A DNA stretch of 64,000 bases from Flagellimonas oceani (GTDB lineage Bacteria > Bacteroidota > Bacteroidia > Flavobacteriales > Flavobacteriaceae), in NCBI RefSeq assembly GCF_011068285.1, contig NZ_CP049616.1, positions 1,778,501 to 1,842,500 on the forward strand, given 5' to 3'. Below the pieces are notes generated by a model. That model did no database searches, had not been told where the DNA came from, and saw only the letters and a program-made list of their open reading frames with translations. Of this stretch, positions 14,848 through 23,794 are shown piece after piece. Position numbers and translations under genes: made by a program. How positions within the stretch are numbered: the stretch's first letter is position 1; the number at the start of each line of letters is the position of its first letter.

Positions 14848-17247
14848 TTATTCTTGTTGATTGGATGAATAATTGGTTTCAAAAGGACTGCAGTTTTGTT
14901 CTGTATAATATAAAAAACCATTGATGGACATTCCTTCAATTATAACCTTTACCTCCCGCTGTTCATTTAAAGGAACTGTAATTGAATATGGGACATCTGA
15001 GTGTATCTCAAATTGACTTTCCCACCAAATGGCACCATATCTTTGATATAACGATGAACCATAATCCGGGTAATTTGGAGCAAAATAGGCTTGTGCCCTA
15101 CTGAATCCTTTTGGTACAGTAATACTTGTGAACCGGTTCCTTCCGTATAATCCATCATAATCAGACCGTAATGACAAGGAAATAAATGGTCCTTGATGAG
15201 GAGTTACATACCTATTATAAACCATTGATTTTACCATGGAAAGGGGCATGGACATAAGTTGTCCCGAATCAACCGGAAGTCCTTCTATTAAAACAGGCAC
15301 TCGGGCTAGGCCAGGAGGGTCGGGAACATAAACACCAACACCTCCTTCTTTACTATTGGGACGTGTTTGAAACCCTAATTTTCGTATGTAGCTTATAAAA
15401 CTTGGATACCGTTTCACGGTTGTTTTATCAATGATTCTCATTTGAATTTCAGGAGTTATTTGAAACTTTGTAGTCTCCTTTGCTCTTTCCGAAACTACCA
15501 CTTCATCCAGAGATATGATTCCATCCGTAAGACTAAAACTTTCATTCATTCTTAATTGCGAAAACCCTGATTTAAACCGGCCCGCTTTGCTCAACCATTT
15601 GGTATAATCAAAAGTATCTGCATTGTTATCATCAAAATAGAGTTCTGCTTTTGGTTTTCTAAGTTTTCCTTTGTGGTTCAGTACGCTGATCATTATGGAA
15701 TCCCCCTCAAACAAAGGCAGGTTTCCTTCAAAATTCTTGTTGGTTGAGAGCTCAAAAAAATTGATTGTACCCAATGCTTGGGAAAACAACGAAACTTGTT
15801 TTTCGTTTTCGAGGTCGGCATCCAAAATCTTACCGTTGAAAGCAATGTCCTCTTCATGTTTGTAAGTGCTATTTTTAGCATTTCCTGCTTTGATATACTG
15901 GTCAAACCTTTCGGCTCCTTCCATAAGTAATCTGGTGTCCATTTGATAATCCCTTGAACGTTTATTGCCAACAAAAAAATAGCGGCCTTCAATACGTTTA
16001 TGGAGATAAGGCTGAATCAAAAAAGAAGAGGCTATGGAATTATCAGGAAAGTATGCATTTGATTCAGCGGGTAAAACCGACAAACTTAAATTGGCCATTT
16101 GATGCCCTTGAGGAAGTATCATATCTATCTGTAAGGAATCTTGAGGTTTGTTTAAACAATAGCTTACATCTACAGAGCCTACCCTTTCCTTCAAATTTTG
16201 TCTATTAAAGAACATACGTTGTGAAATGGGTCTCATAGTTTCATCCAAAATCACCGCTGTATTGATTCCGCCAGGGATTTGATTGCGATTTACGGAAATG
16301 GGTCCGCTATCTCCATCAAGCTCATAACGATAAACATAATTTCCGTTTACATGGTTATAGATAGCCATAGAAAATTTCTCGTTATTTAAAATAGATTTAA
16401 ACCGTTTGGGGTTTAGTACAACAACATGCTTTGCTGTATTATCGATGCTTATTCCTATTCCATGGTGTGGTTTAACTTCCAACTCCTTGGCAATCCAAAG
16501 ACCGTTTGGATTTTGTAATTTCAAAAAATAGGTTTCGGTTCGTTCGGCAAAGAAACCAAACCTACCTTGCCCCAATTGGTTTGTTTGAATATTTGACTGT
16601 ATTAGTTCACCTTTTCCCGTAATCAGTTGTATTTTTTTTGCACTTATTGGTTGTAAGGCTTGGTTAAAAATCTTAAAGCCAACATTATTGTAGGTGTTCG
16701 CTACAATTTGTTGACCTTCGGGATAAACTAAAATCGTGATGCCACCTTTGTTCTTTGATTCTGATTGTTCCGCTACTCCAATGATTTCTATATTTTGAAG
16801 AAAAGGAATAGTAAACTCAAAATTCTTCATGTAGTTGGTCCAGGCCATTATGGTATATGAATCCTCAACAAAAGTTGAATCAACTTTAAAATCACCATAA
16901 GAAACACCATTGCGTACTAAAAACATCTTTTTTGTCAGCATGCTTCCATCTTTTGAAAAAATTCCTACATGTAGGTTTTTAGTTGCCAAGGATGGTAAAT
17001 GTTGATTCTGATTTTGAACATATGCCTTGAACCATATGTGCTCTCCCTTTAAAAAGGCCGTTTTATTCAATTGTAGGTGGATATTTTCAAGTAAATGCAG
17101 ACCTTCTGTCCCTTTGGCTGCCCGTTCCTGTGCAAGGGCAACAATTGACAGAATAAAAAAGAGAAGGGATATAATTATGTTTTGAATACGGTACACTGTA
17201 AATAAAGGTAAGACATTACCGTTGGATAACAAACAGTTAAACATCAT
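14848..17247 (-). CDS. Large exported protein with MG2-like domain and TonB-plug-like segment
   Basis: 799 residues from the ATG at 17247; a GTG at 17196 would begin directly before the hydrophobic signal sequence (YRIQNIIISLLFFILS, cut near ALAQ) and may be the true start. The early mature part (about 45-150) reads like a macroglobulin MG2 domain (LNKTAFLKGEHIWFKAYVQN; YTIMAWTNYMKNF). Near residues 580-690 is a TonB-receptor-plug-like segment (ARVPVLIEGLPVDSGQLM) preceded by LDEVVVSER. No outer-membrane barrel follows. Similar Bacteroidota proteins are usually annotated as hypothetical or plug-domain proteins. Function unknown; an envelope protein, perhaps handling peptides or aiding uptake, is the most that can be inferred. 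It stands alone between a tRNA and modE. Confidence 0.75.
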   Translation of the reverse strand: MMFNCLLSNGNVLPLFTVYRIQNIIISLLFFILSIVALAQERAAKGTEGLHLLENIHLQLNKTAFLKGEHIWFKAYVQNQNQHLPSLATKNLHVGIFSKDGSMLTKKMFLVRNGVSYGDFKVDSTFVEDSYTIMAWTNYMKNFEFTIPFLQNIEIIGVAEQSESKNKGGITILVYPEGQQIVANTYNNVGFKIFNQALQPISAKKIQLITGKGELIQSNIQTNQLGQGRFGFFAERTETYFLKLQNPNGLWIAKELEVKPHHGIGISIDNTAKHVVVLNPKRFKSILNNEKFSMAIYNHVNGNYVYRYELDGDSGPISVNRNQIPGGINTAVILDETMRPISQRMFFNRQNLKERVGSVDVSYCLNKPQDSLQIDMILPQGHQMANLSLSVLPAESNAYFPDNSIASSFLIQPYLHKRIEGRYFFVGNKRSRDYQMDTRLLMEGAERFDQYIKAGNAKNSTYKHEEDIAFNGKILDADLENEKQVSLFSQALGTINFFELSTNKNFEGNLPLFEGDSIMISVLNHKGKLRKPKAELYFDDNNADTFDYTKWLSKAGRFKSGFSQLRMNESFSLTDGIISLDEVVVSERAKETTKFQITPEIQMRIIDKTTVKRYPSFISYIRKLGFQTRPNSKEGGVGVYVPDPPGLARVPVLIEGLPVDSGQLMSMPLSMVKSMVYNRYVTPHQGPFISLSLRSDYDGLYGRNRFTSITVPKGFSRAQAYFAPNYPDYGSSLYQRYGAIWWESQFEIHSDVPYSITVPLNEQREVKVIIEGMSINGFLYYTEQNCSPFETNYSSNQQE

Positions 17248-17358
17248 TCGAAAAAGAATGATGCAATACGTTTTGTTTAAATAAGAACAACATTATCCTA
17301 TATTTTTTATTTGGAATGAATATTCTATTTACCGTATAGATGCTTAAATTTAAACGTT

Positions 17359-17706
17359 ATGAAAACTAAAAAAGAACTGCGCAACCGCTGCTGGATAGAT
17401 ATTGATGGAAAAAAGTTTTTTGGTCCGGGAAGGGCGCAATTGTTGGTGATGATCGATAAAAACGGTTCCCTGTCCAAAGCCGCGAAAGATATGGGCATGT
17501 CCTACCGCAAAGCCTGGTCCATGGTGGAAGATATGAACCAAAGAGGCCAACAACCCTACGTGGAACTGCACAAGGGCGGTACCCAAGGCGGCGGTGCCGA
17601 ATTGACGGAAAGGGGGAAAAAAGTACTTGCTGCCTTTCAAAACATGAGCGACAAGATTCAAGCAACCTTGGAACAACATACTGAAGAAATGTTGGGGCTG
17701 ATTTAG
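17359..17706 (+). CDS. ModE-type winged-helix regulator, DNA-binding domain only
   Basis: 115 residues matching the N-terminal domain of ModE: FFGPGRAQLLVMIDKNGSLS, SLSKAAKDMGMSYRKAWSMV and the KGGTQGGGAELTERGKKVL wing. The C-terminal Mop domains that bind molybdate in E. coli ModE (about 140 residues) are absent, so molybdate cannot be sensed in the known way. It is transcribed toward the molybdenum cofactor operon and ends 3-4 bases inside the end of that operon's last gene. A ModE-type palindrome lies before the operon's first gene at 26105-26128, which makes control of the operon likely. The first codons overlap a CGTTATG half-site-like word (17355-17361). Confidence 0.9.
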   Translation: MKTKKELRNRCWIDIDGKKFFGPGRAQLLVMIDKNGSLSKAAKDMGMSYRKAWSMVEDMNQRGQQPYVELHKGGTQGGGAELTERGKKVLAAFQNMSDKIQATLEQHTEEMLGLI

Positions 17707-18461
17707 ATCTTGATACCGAATCCGTGAAGTAGAATCAACCGAAAACCCACATACAGCACCAAAATACTGGTTAGCACGCCCAAAAACTTCAGATTGAACC
17801 GTTTGTTGGATAAATAAGAACCAATACTTCCACCAATCACAACGGCAACAATCAATTGTAGCATCAAATCGTTGTTCAGTTGGAAGGTTCCCGCCATATT
17901 CAGGCCAATCAAACCAGCAATGGAGTTCACTAAGATGAACACGGATGCCAGCGAAGCGACCACTCTTGGGTTTTCCCATTTGAGCAGGTTAAGCACTGGC
18001 GATAAAAAAATACCGCCACCTATACCAGATATTCCGGAAAGTAAGCCAATGCCGCCACCAAGCGCCAACTTCTTTGGATTAGAAAACTTCTTTGAATCCA
18101 GTTTTTTCTTTGCAAAGCGAAGTAACATGAAGAATCCGGCCATTACCAAGGCTGCGCCCAAAATCAAGAAGAATGTGGTTTGGGACAGACGTATTTGAGC
18201 ACCGAGATAAGCAAAAGGAATGCTCATGGCCAAAAAGGGCCAGAACAACTTGAGATCAAAAACCCGATTGCGAATAAAAACCAGAGTCCCGATGGCGACC
18301 ACACAGATGTTTAAAATGAGGGCAATAGAGCGGATTTCATAAAAATCGGTGAGGAAAAGGCTTAAAATCGCCAAATAACTCGACCCACCTCCAAATCCTA
18401 CGGAGCTATAAAAGAGTGCAATCAGAAAAAAAACGATGGGTAAGTATTCAACGCTCATCAA
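17703..18461 (-). CDS. TauE/SafE family permease, last gene of the Moco operon
   Basis: 252 residues, about eight transmembrane segments, with the family's paired repeats (VGFGGGSSYLAILSLFL near residue 22; LLSGISGIGGGIFLSPVL near 140). It follows moeA with no gap (18462/18461), so it belongs to the cofactor operon, and its stop overlaps that of the convergent modE-like gene. TauE proteins move sulfite or organosulfur anions. In a molybdenum-cofactor operon an anion exporter linked to sulfur released by the desulfurase, or movement of an oxyanion, is conceivable but unproven. Confidence 0.85.
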   Translation of the reverse strand: MMSVEYLPIVFFLIALFYSSVGFGGGSSYLAILSLFLTDFYEIRSIALILNICVVAIGTLVFIRNRVFDLKLFWPFLAMSIPFAYLGAQIRLSQTTFFLILGAALVMAGFFMLLRFAKKKLDSKKFSNPKKLALGGGIGLLSGISGIGGGIFLSPVLNLLKWENPRVVASLASVFILVNSIAGLIGLNMAGTFQLNNDLMLQLIVAVVIGGSIGSYLSNKRFNLKFLGVLTSILVLYVGFRLILLHGFGIKI

Positions 18462-19628
18462 TCAGGAAATTAGCTTACACTTCATCAAATCACCCTTTTT
18501 CAAAACTTCGCCATCTTCCACAAAAGCAAGTGCATTGCCTTGGGCCATGGATTGAATCATTGAGGAACCTTGACCGTCCAAAATGGCTACTTTTCCATCT
18601 ATGACCGCAGCTTTTAGAAAGGAAGGACGTCCAAAACGATTTTCAAAAGCATGCTTTATTGGGAACTGATAGGTCGGTAAACCGGTTTTGGAATATCCTG
18701 ATAATTTTTGAAGCAGCGGAAGCACGTACACATAAAAACAGGTCAATGACGAAGCTGGATTCCCTGGCAAGGCAAACACAAACTGATTTTGCTTTCGACC
18801 AAAATAAAGCGGCTTCCCAGGCTTCTGAAACACCTTGTAAAACAACTCATTGACTCCATTTTCTTCGAGGGATTGTTTTACAAAATCATAATCTCCAACC
18901 GATATTCCGCCAGAGATAATCAACACATCGCAAGATTCCAAAGCCGTTTTAATCCCTGCCTTTGTGGCTTCAAAATCATCTTGAAGCTGTATTTTTTGAT
19001 GGTGCTGAAACCCAAATTGCTGCAGTGCTCCCGCAATTGCATAGCTGTTGGATTCATAGATTTGTCCCTTGGTTTTGGGGTTGCCCGGTTTTACCAATTC
19101 GTTTCCCGTTGTGATGATGTTGACACGCGGTTTGGAAAATACTTCCAGTGTTGACAACCCCAAACTGCCCATCAACGCCAAGGAGGGTGGGTTCAACATA
19201 TGTCCTTTTGCAAACACCGCTTGTCCCTCTTTCAATTGACCTCCTTTTTCCCGAACATTTTGCCCTGCTTTGGGCATCTCATCAAGAAACAACGTGCGCT
19301 CTTTCATCGAGGTTTTCTCCTGCATCATGACCGCCGTAGTGTTTTGGGGCACCTTGGCGCCCGTAAAAATGCGAACGGCCTCGCCTTCTTGCAACGCAAT
19401 ATCCTTGGAATCACCAGCAGCCACTTCTCCTACCAGTTGATACTGTTGATAAAGCCCACAAAGGGCATATCCGTCCATCGCGGAATTGTCAAACTCAGGC
19501 ACATCAAATGGTGCAGCCGTATGGGCTGCCAAGGCAAAGCCGAGTGCCTCCTCCAAAGGCTTGGATTCGCTTTTTAGTTCAATCTTTTGGTCTTCAATGA
19601 TGCGAAGTGCTTCTTCAATCGTAACCAT
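18462..19628 (-). CDS. moeA: Molybdopterin molybdenumtransferase MoeA
   Basis: 388 residues, slightly shorter than E. coli MoeA (411). All domains can be followed: an N-terminal part with PEFDNSAMDGYAL, a beta domain (AAGDSKDIALQEGEAVRIFTG), and the MPT-binding domain with TTGNELVKPG and SGGISVGDYDFVKQ. The C-terminal domain closes the protein. The enzyme inserts molybdate into adenylylated molybdopterin in the cytoplasm. Its start codon overlaps the moaA stop by one base. Confidence 0.96.
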   Translation of the reverse strand: MVTIEEALRIIEDQKIELKSESKPLEEALGFALAAHTAAPFDVPEFDNSAMDGYALCGLYQQYQLVGEVAAGDSKDIALQEGEAVRIFTGAKVPQNTTAVMMQEKTSMKERTLFLDEMPKAGQNVREKGGQLKEGQAVFAKGHMLNPPSLALMGSLGLSTLEVFSKPRVNIITTGNELVKPGNPKTKGQIYESNSYAIAGALQQFGFQHHQKIQLQDDFEATKAGIKTALESCDVLIISGGISVGDYDFVKQSLEENGVNELFYKVFQKPGKPLYFGRKQNQFVFALPGNPASSLTCFYVYVLPLLQKLSGYSKTGLPTYQFPIKHAFENRFGRPSFLKAAVIDGKVAILDGQGSSMIQSMAQGNALAFVEDGEVLKKGDLMKCKLIS

Positions 19629-20620
19629 TAGCCTCCTATTGAAATCATGGAACGGTTTTGCTCATAATGGTCGGCATCCATTTTTACATCCATGCCATCC
19701 CTGGAATGTTTTTTGGATTTAATGGCTTCCAAAATGATGTTTTCAATGGGCTCTCCGTTGCGAAACGGGGTCAGCAAGTCGGTTTCGGAGGTGGCAAAGA
19801 GACAATTTTTCATTTTCCCATCCGCCGTCAAACGAATACGGTTGCATTCATCACAAAACGGATTGGTAATGGTGCTCACAATGCCAAAACTGCCTTTGTG
19901 GCCCTTTACCCTAAAGTTGGTGGAAGTACTGTGTTTTGGATTATCGAGGGTTTCTATTTCACCGAACTTGCCGCTAACGGTCTTTAAGATTTCTTCCTTG
20001 GACACGCCCTTGCTCCAATCCCATTTGTTGCCCTTAAAAGGCATAAACTCGATGAACTTGGGCGTAATTTTTTTATCCTTGGTTAAAGCAATAAAATCAT
20101 TGATTTCATTGTCGTTCACCCCTTTGATCAGAACAATATTGATTTTGAGGTCCATATCCATGTCCAACGCCATATTTAGGTTCCGCATGATGCGTTCGTA
20201 ATAATCCCGCTTTGTGATGAAAATGGATTTGGCCTTGTCCAGGGTATCCAGACTAAAGTTGATTTTACGCAGCCCAATTTTCTGAAAGAGTTCTAGGTAT
20301 TTATCAAGCACAATGCCGTTGGTGGTCAATTTTAAGGTAACGCCCAGTTTGGCCAGCTCTTCGACCAAATAGCCAAAATTTTTCCGAACCAAAGGTTCGC
20401 CGCCTGTCAAACGCACCGTATCCACCCCCAAATCCCGGAATGTACGAGTCATTTCGATGATTTCCTCCAGCGTCATGATGCTAGGTTTTTCCATCAGCTC
20501 AATCCCTTCTTCGGGCATGCAGTAAAAACACCGCAGGTTGCATCTATCCGTCAACGAAATGCGGAGATAGGTATGTGGCCTACCAAAATTGTCGATTATT
20601 TGTGGTTTTTTGTCAATCAT
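19628..20620 (-). CDS. moaA: GTP 3',8-cyclase MoaA
   Basis: 330 residues, full family length. The radical-SAM cluster motif is CNLRCFYC near residue 28 and the second cluster is bound by CDECNRIRLTADGKMKNC near residue 260. The C-terminus ends SIGG, keeping the double glycine needed for activity. With MoaC it converts GTP to cyclic pyranopterin monophosphate, the first step of molybdenum cofactor synthesis. It overlaps the moaC-moaB fusion by 8 bases. Confidence 0.98.
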   Translation of the reverse strand: MIDKKPQIIDNFGRPHTYLRISLTDRCNLRCFYCMPEEGIELMEKPSIMTLEEIIEMTRTFRDLGVDTVRLTGGEPLVRKNFGYLVEELAKLGVTLKLTTNGIVLDKYLELFQKIGLRKINFSLDTLDKAKSIFITKRDYYERIMRNLNMALDMDMDLKINIVLIKGVNDNEINDFIALTKDKKITPKFIEFMPFKGNKWDWSKGVSKEEILKTVSGKFGEIETLDNPKHSTSTNFRVKGHKGSFGIVSTITNPFCDECNRIRLTADGKMKNCLFATSETDLLTPFRNGEPIENIILEAIKSKKHSRDGMDVKMDADHYEQNRSMISIGG

Positions 20621-21509
20621 GTCTTTTTCCTTCTATCACTTTAAATGCGTGCAGCACATGGGGGAAAATCGCATCCATCGATTCTGCTGCACCTTTGGTG
20701 GAACCCGGTAGTGCCAGAATGAGTTTACCGTCCTTGATGCCCGCGATGGAACGCGAGAACATCGCATACGGCATACGGTTTTGCCCGTAGCTACGCATTT
20801 GTTCTTCTACTCCTTTTAGTTTGATGTCCAACATAGGTTCCAAGGTCTGTGGGGTGACATCACGCGGCCCCACACCCGTTCCTCCTGTGAAAATCAACAA
20901 GTCTGCAATGGTATGTTCTACTTTTTTGATGATTTCCTCAGCTTCATCGGGAATAATGCTTTTTTGAGATACCACTCCCAAAGCCTTCAATTTCTCGATG
21001 ATAGCCTCTCCTGCCCTGTCCTCGCCTTTTCCTTTGGAAATGGTATCGGAACAAACAACAACATCCGCAGTCAACCCTTCTGAATTGATTTTGAAAGAGG
21101 ATTTTCCTCCTTTTTTCGTTTTGAGACGAATGGTACTGATTTCAACATTTTTGTCAATCGGTTTGAGCATATCGTACATCGTGAGTGCCACAACGCTGGC
21201 CCCGTGCATCGCCTCTACCTCAACGCCTGTTTTGTAAATGGTTTTTACCGTCATCGAAATGATGATGTCCAAACCATCGATTTCATAATCGATTCCAGTG
21301 TACTCAATGGGCAACGGATGGCAATCGGGCAACAGGTCCGGCGTTTTTTTGACGCCCAACAACCCGGCGGCCTTCGCCATTTCAAACACATTTCCTTTGG
21401 GAACGGCGTTGTTTTGTATGGCATCAATCGTAGCCTGACTACTCGTTTTTACGATAGCTTCCGCGGTGGCTTCCCGCAAAGTAGTTTGTTTATGTGTAAT
21501 GTCTACCAT
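20613..21509 (-). CDS. moaCB: MoaC-MoaB fusion protein
   Basis: 298 residues holding two enzymes in one chain. Residues about 1-150 are MoaC (cyclic pyranopterin monophosphate synthase) with PDCHPLPIEYT and the active-site segment GVEVEAMHGASVVALTMYDM. Residues about 155-298 are a MoaB/MogA domain with VVCSDTISKGKGEDRAG and FTGGTGVGPRDVTPQTLEP, which adenylates molybdopterin before MoeA acts. The natural order of the pathway (MoaA, MoaC, MoaD/E, MoaB, MoeA) is all encoded in this operon. One base separates it from moaE. Confidence 0.95.
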   Translation of the reverse strand: MVDITHKQTTLREATAEAIVKTSSQATIDAIQNNAVPKGNVFEMAKAAGLLGVKKTPDLLPDCHPLPIEYTGIDYEIDGLDIIISMTVKTIYKTGVEVEAMHGASVVALTMYDMLKPIDKNVEISTIRLKTKKGGKSSFKINSEGLTADVVVCSDTISKGKGEDRAGEAIIEKLKALGVVSQKSIIPDEAEEIIKKVEHTIADLLIFTGGTGVGPRDVTPQTLEPMLDIKLKGVEEQMRSYGQNRMPYAMFSRSIAGIKDGKLILALPGSTKGAAESMDAIFPHVLHAFKVIEGKRHD

Positions 21510-21956
21510 TTACTTATTTACTTTCCATTGGTGGGTTTCGTCCTCAAAAATCTCTTTACCGAATACAGGCACTTTTGCCTTGATTTCCTCCACAAAAAAG
21601 TTTGTGGCCTCAATAGTAATTTTTCGATGTGCCGACGATGTGAACACAAACAAACACAATTCCCCAACCTTCACCTTACCCAAACTGTGGTAAATATGGG
21701 CACAGGTAATGTCAAACTTGGAAAAAGCCGCCTCGCGAATTTCGTGGAACACTTTTTCCGCCATTTCCTCATAGGTCGTATAATCGATAGCGGTTACGGT
21801 TTTACCGTCCACTTCGTCGGCCCTCACCTGTCCCAGAAAAATACTGTGGGCTCCAATGTTGGTCTTGCTTTGGTGATTGGCCACCGAGTTGGCTATTTTT
21901 TCGGGAGGAATCGCTCCTTGTACAAATACTTTTTTTGGTTTCTTCTTATCCATCAA
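21510..21956 (-). CDS. moaE: Molybdopterin synthase catalytic subunit MoaE
   Basis: 148 residues, normal length. Conserved elements are FLGQVRADEVDGKTV, YEEMAEKVFHEI, the SSAHR segment and VPVFGKEIF, where family members carry the active-site lysines. With thiocarboxylated MoaD it converts cyclic pyranopterin monophosphate to molybdopterin. It lies two genes downstream of moaD, its partner, and its start overlaps the moeB-type gene by 11 bases. Confidence 0.96.
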   Translation of the reverse strand: MMDKKKPKKVFVQGAIPPEKIANSVANHQSKTNIGAHSIFLGQVRADEVDGKTVTAIDYTTYEEMAEKVFHEIREAAFSKFDITCAHIYHSLGKVKVGELCLFVFTSSAHRKITIEATNFFVEEIKAKVPVFGKEIFEDETHQWKVNK

Positions 21957-22959
21957 TAATTGTTTCTATGCCGCCTTCCACATTTTTAAGGTTGTGGAAG
22001 CCAAATTCATTTTTAAGGATTTCTATAGCGTTTTTGCTTCGCTTTCCAGACTGGCAGAATACAAAAACTTCCTCATTGTTCGGTATTTCTTGATATCGCA
22101 ATGTTAAATCGCTCAAAGGAATACTCAGTACTTTTTTGCCTTTTGGTTTGGGCTGCTCGAATACTTCCCGAACATCAAGGTACCATTGTTCCTTATTTTT
22201 CAAATCGCAATCAATATAAACAGGGGCTATGCCCTCCTTGCGTATTTTGTCCACTTCTTCGGGGCGCTTGTTTATTTTGATGGTCTGCTCGCTGCCACGC
22301 ATCATATTTATCAACTTTAGCTTGCCTGACAATACTTCTCCCGCGCCTAAGATTATTTTAAGAACTTCAGCAGCTTGAAGGCTGCCCAAAATACCTGGCA
22401 GCACGCCCAGTACGCCTGTGGTCTCACAACTGATGTTCTCTCGCGTACTTTTCGGAAACACACAGCGATAGGTGGGCCCGTCCTTATAATTGAAGACCGA
22501 CAATTGTCCTTCATTTTTGTAAATGGAGGCAAAAACCCAAGGTTTGTCGGCCAATAGGCAAGAATCGTTGATGAGATACTTGGTTTCAAAGTTGTCCGTA
22601 CCATCCAAGACCATATCGTATTGCTTGATAATTTTCTCGGCGTTTGCAATCGTCAACGGCTCTTCGTACACTTCAAACTGTACGTCAGAGTTCTGTTTTT
22701 CCAGACGTTCCTTGGCAACGATTGCTTTGGGTTTCCCAATATCCAACTCTTGAAAGAGGATTTGCCTATGCAGGTTGGACTTATCGACCCTATCGTGATC
22801 CATCAAACCAATGGTACCCACTCCTGCGCCGACCAGATACATTGCGGCAGGACAGCCCAATCCTCCAACACCAACAATCAACACCTTGGCATTGCGAAGC
22901 TTTTCCTGGCCCTCTGGCCCAACTTCCTTGAGTTTTATTTGTCTGTCGTATCTACTCAT
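21946..22959 (-). CDS. moeB: MoeB/ThiF-type adenylyltransferase with C-terminal rhodanese domain
   Basis: 337 residues. The E1-like domain (about 1-235) has GVGGLGCPAAMYLVGAGVG and DHDRVDKSNLHRQ for ATP binding and the catalytic Asp in LDGTDNFETKYLIND. The C-terminal rhodanese domain (about 245-337) carries the catalytic Cys in VFVFCQSGKRS. Fused proteins of this kind adenylate the C-terminal glycine of MoaD and hand it sulfur. The structural-zinc cysteines of E. coli MoeB are not kept: only one of the first CxxC pair remains (TYRC) and the second pair is missing. It overlaps moaD by 4 bases. Confidence 0.93.
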   Translation of the reverse strand: MSRYDRQIKLKEVGPEGQEKLRNAKVLIVGVGGLGCPAAMYLVGAGVGTIGLMDHDRVDKSNLHRQILFQELDIGKPKAIVAKERLEKQNSDVQFEVYEEPLTIANAEKIIKQYDMVLDGTDNFETKYLINDSCLLADKPWVFASIYKNEGQLSVFNYKDGPTYRCVFPKSTRENISCETTGVLGVLPGILGSLQAAEVLKIILGAGEVLSGKLKLINMMRGSEQTIKINKRPEEVDKIRKEGIAPVYIDCDLKNKEQWYLDVREVFEQPKPKGKKVLSIPLSDLTLRYQEIPNNEEVFVFCQSGKRSKNAIEILKNEFGFHNLKNVEGGIETIIDG

Positions 22960-23192
22960 CCTCCCGCGAACGGTGGCAACAAAGCCACTTCATCCCCATC
23001 TTTTAGGGTTGTTTTATCATCCAAATTTTGATTTACCGCAATCTGAACCGAGTCTTTATCCACAATCGAAAGTCCGTTCAGGCACTGTGTTTTTAGCTCC
23101 GAAGCGGTAAGTTGTCCTTTGAGTTCCATCACTTCTTCTGACTTATCGGCAGCTTCGGCCACCAGACCAAAATATTTTATGGTTACTGTCAT
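22956..23192 (-). CDS. moaD: Molybdopterin synthase sulfur carrier MoaD
   Basis: 78 residues, a ubiquitin-like fold ending in ALLPPFAGG, the double glycine that becomes a thiocarboxylate. It donates sulfur to MoaE's substrate. The neighbouring moeB-rhodanese gene is the expected activating enzyme, and the desulfurase at the head of the operon is the likely sulfur source. It overlaps both neighbours by 4 bases. Confidence 0.95.
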   Translation of the reverse strand: MTVTIKYFGLVAEAADKSEEVMELKGQLTASELKTQCLNGLSIVDKDSVQIAVNQNLDDKTTLKDGDEVALLPPFAGG

Positions 23193-23794
23193 ACTTCCAT
23201 TTGCTTTAGTTGCTGTACATCTTCTTCGGTATCCACATCAAAACCTCCCTTTTTAAAGGTTTCCGTACAGAAATTGAAATCATCCAATTGCAATAGTATC
23301 TTTGCACCTTCGTCTCCCTCCAATTGCAACAACAATGGAAATGCGGCCTTGCCAAAAATGGCCGGCACCCCGATACTATCTCCATATTGGGAGTAGGTTG
23401 CTTTGGGACGCTTCGTCAGTTGCGTATGCACCAGTTTGATTAAGTTCTTGCGCTCCAAAAAGGGTTGGTCGGACACTAAAAACAATACGTGATCTAACTC
23501 TCTTTCTTCCGCCAATGCGGTTTCCAAACCTATTTTGATACTGGATGCCATTCCTTGCTCCCAATCGCCATTAATGACCACTTTGAATTCGCTTGTGTCG
23601 ATTCTTCCCAGAATCTCTTCGTGACGAGAACCCAACACTAAAATCTTGTTTTGAAAACCGAGCATACCAACTTCGTCCATCGTATGTTCCAAAAGTGTTT
23701 TTCCCTTGAATTCCACGAGCTGCTTGGGCCGTCCCAAACGAGTTGAACCTCCTGCTGCCAAAACGACCACTGCTATGTTTGCTTCTGTGCTCAA
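23189..23794 (-). CDS. MobA/MocA-type molybdopterin nucleotidyltransferase
   Basis: 201 residues of the NTP-transferase fold. The nucleotide loop is VVLAAGGSTRLGRPKQLVEF (residues about 10-29), followed by the metal-binding LFLVSDQPFL. The family adds GMP (MobA) or CMP (MocA) to the cofactor. The LAAGxSxRLGxxKQ form and the adjacent xdhC favour MocA, the cytidylyltransferase used for xanthine-oxidase-type enzymes, but the call between the two is inference. Confidence 0.88.
   Translation of the reverse strand: MSTEANIAVVVLAAGGSTRLGRPKQLVEFKGKTLLEHTMDEVGMLGFQNKILVLGSRHEEILGRIDTSEFKVVINGDWEQGMASSIKIGLETALAEERELDHVLFLVSDQPFLERKNLIKLVHTQLTKRPKATYSQYGDSIGVPAIFGKAAFPLLLQLEGDEGAKILLQLDDFNFCTETFKKGGFDVDTEEDVQQLKQMEV

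Noticed and set aside
17350-17979. Minus-strand frame of 209 residues over the modE-like gene
   Set aside because: It is antisense to a clear winged-helix gene and to the end of the TauE gene in another frame; its composition is not protein-like.
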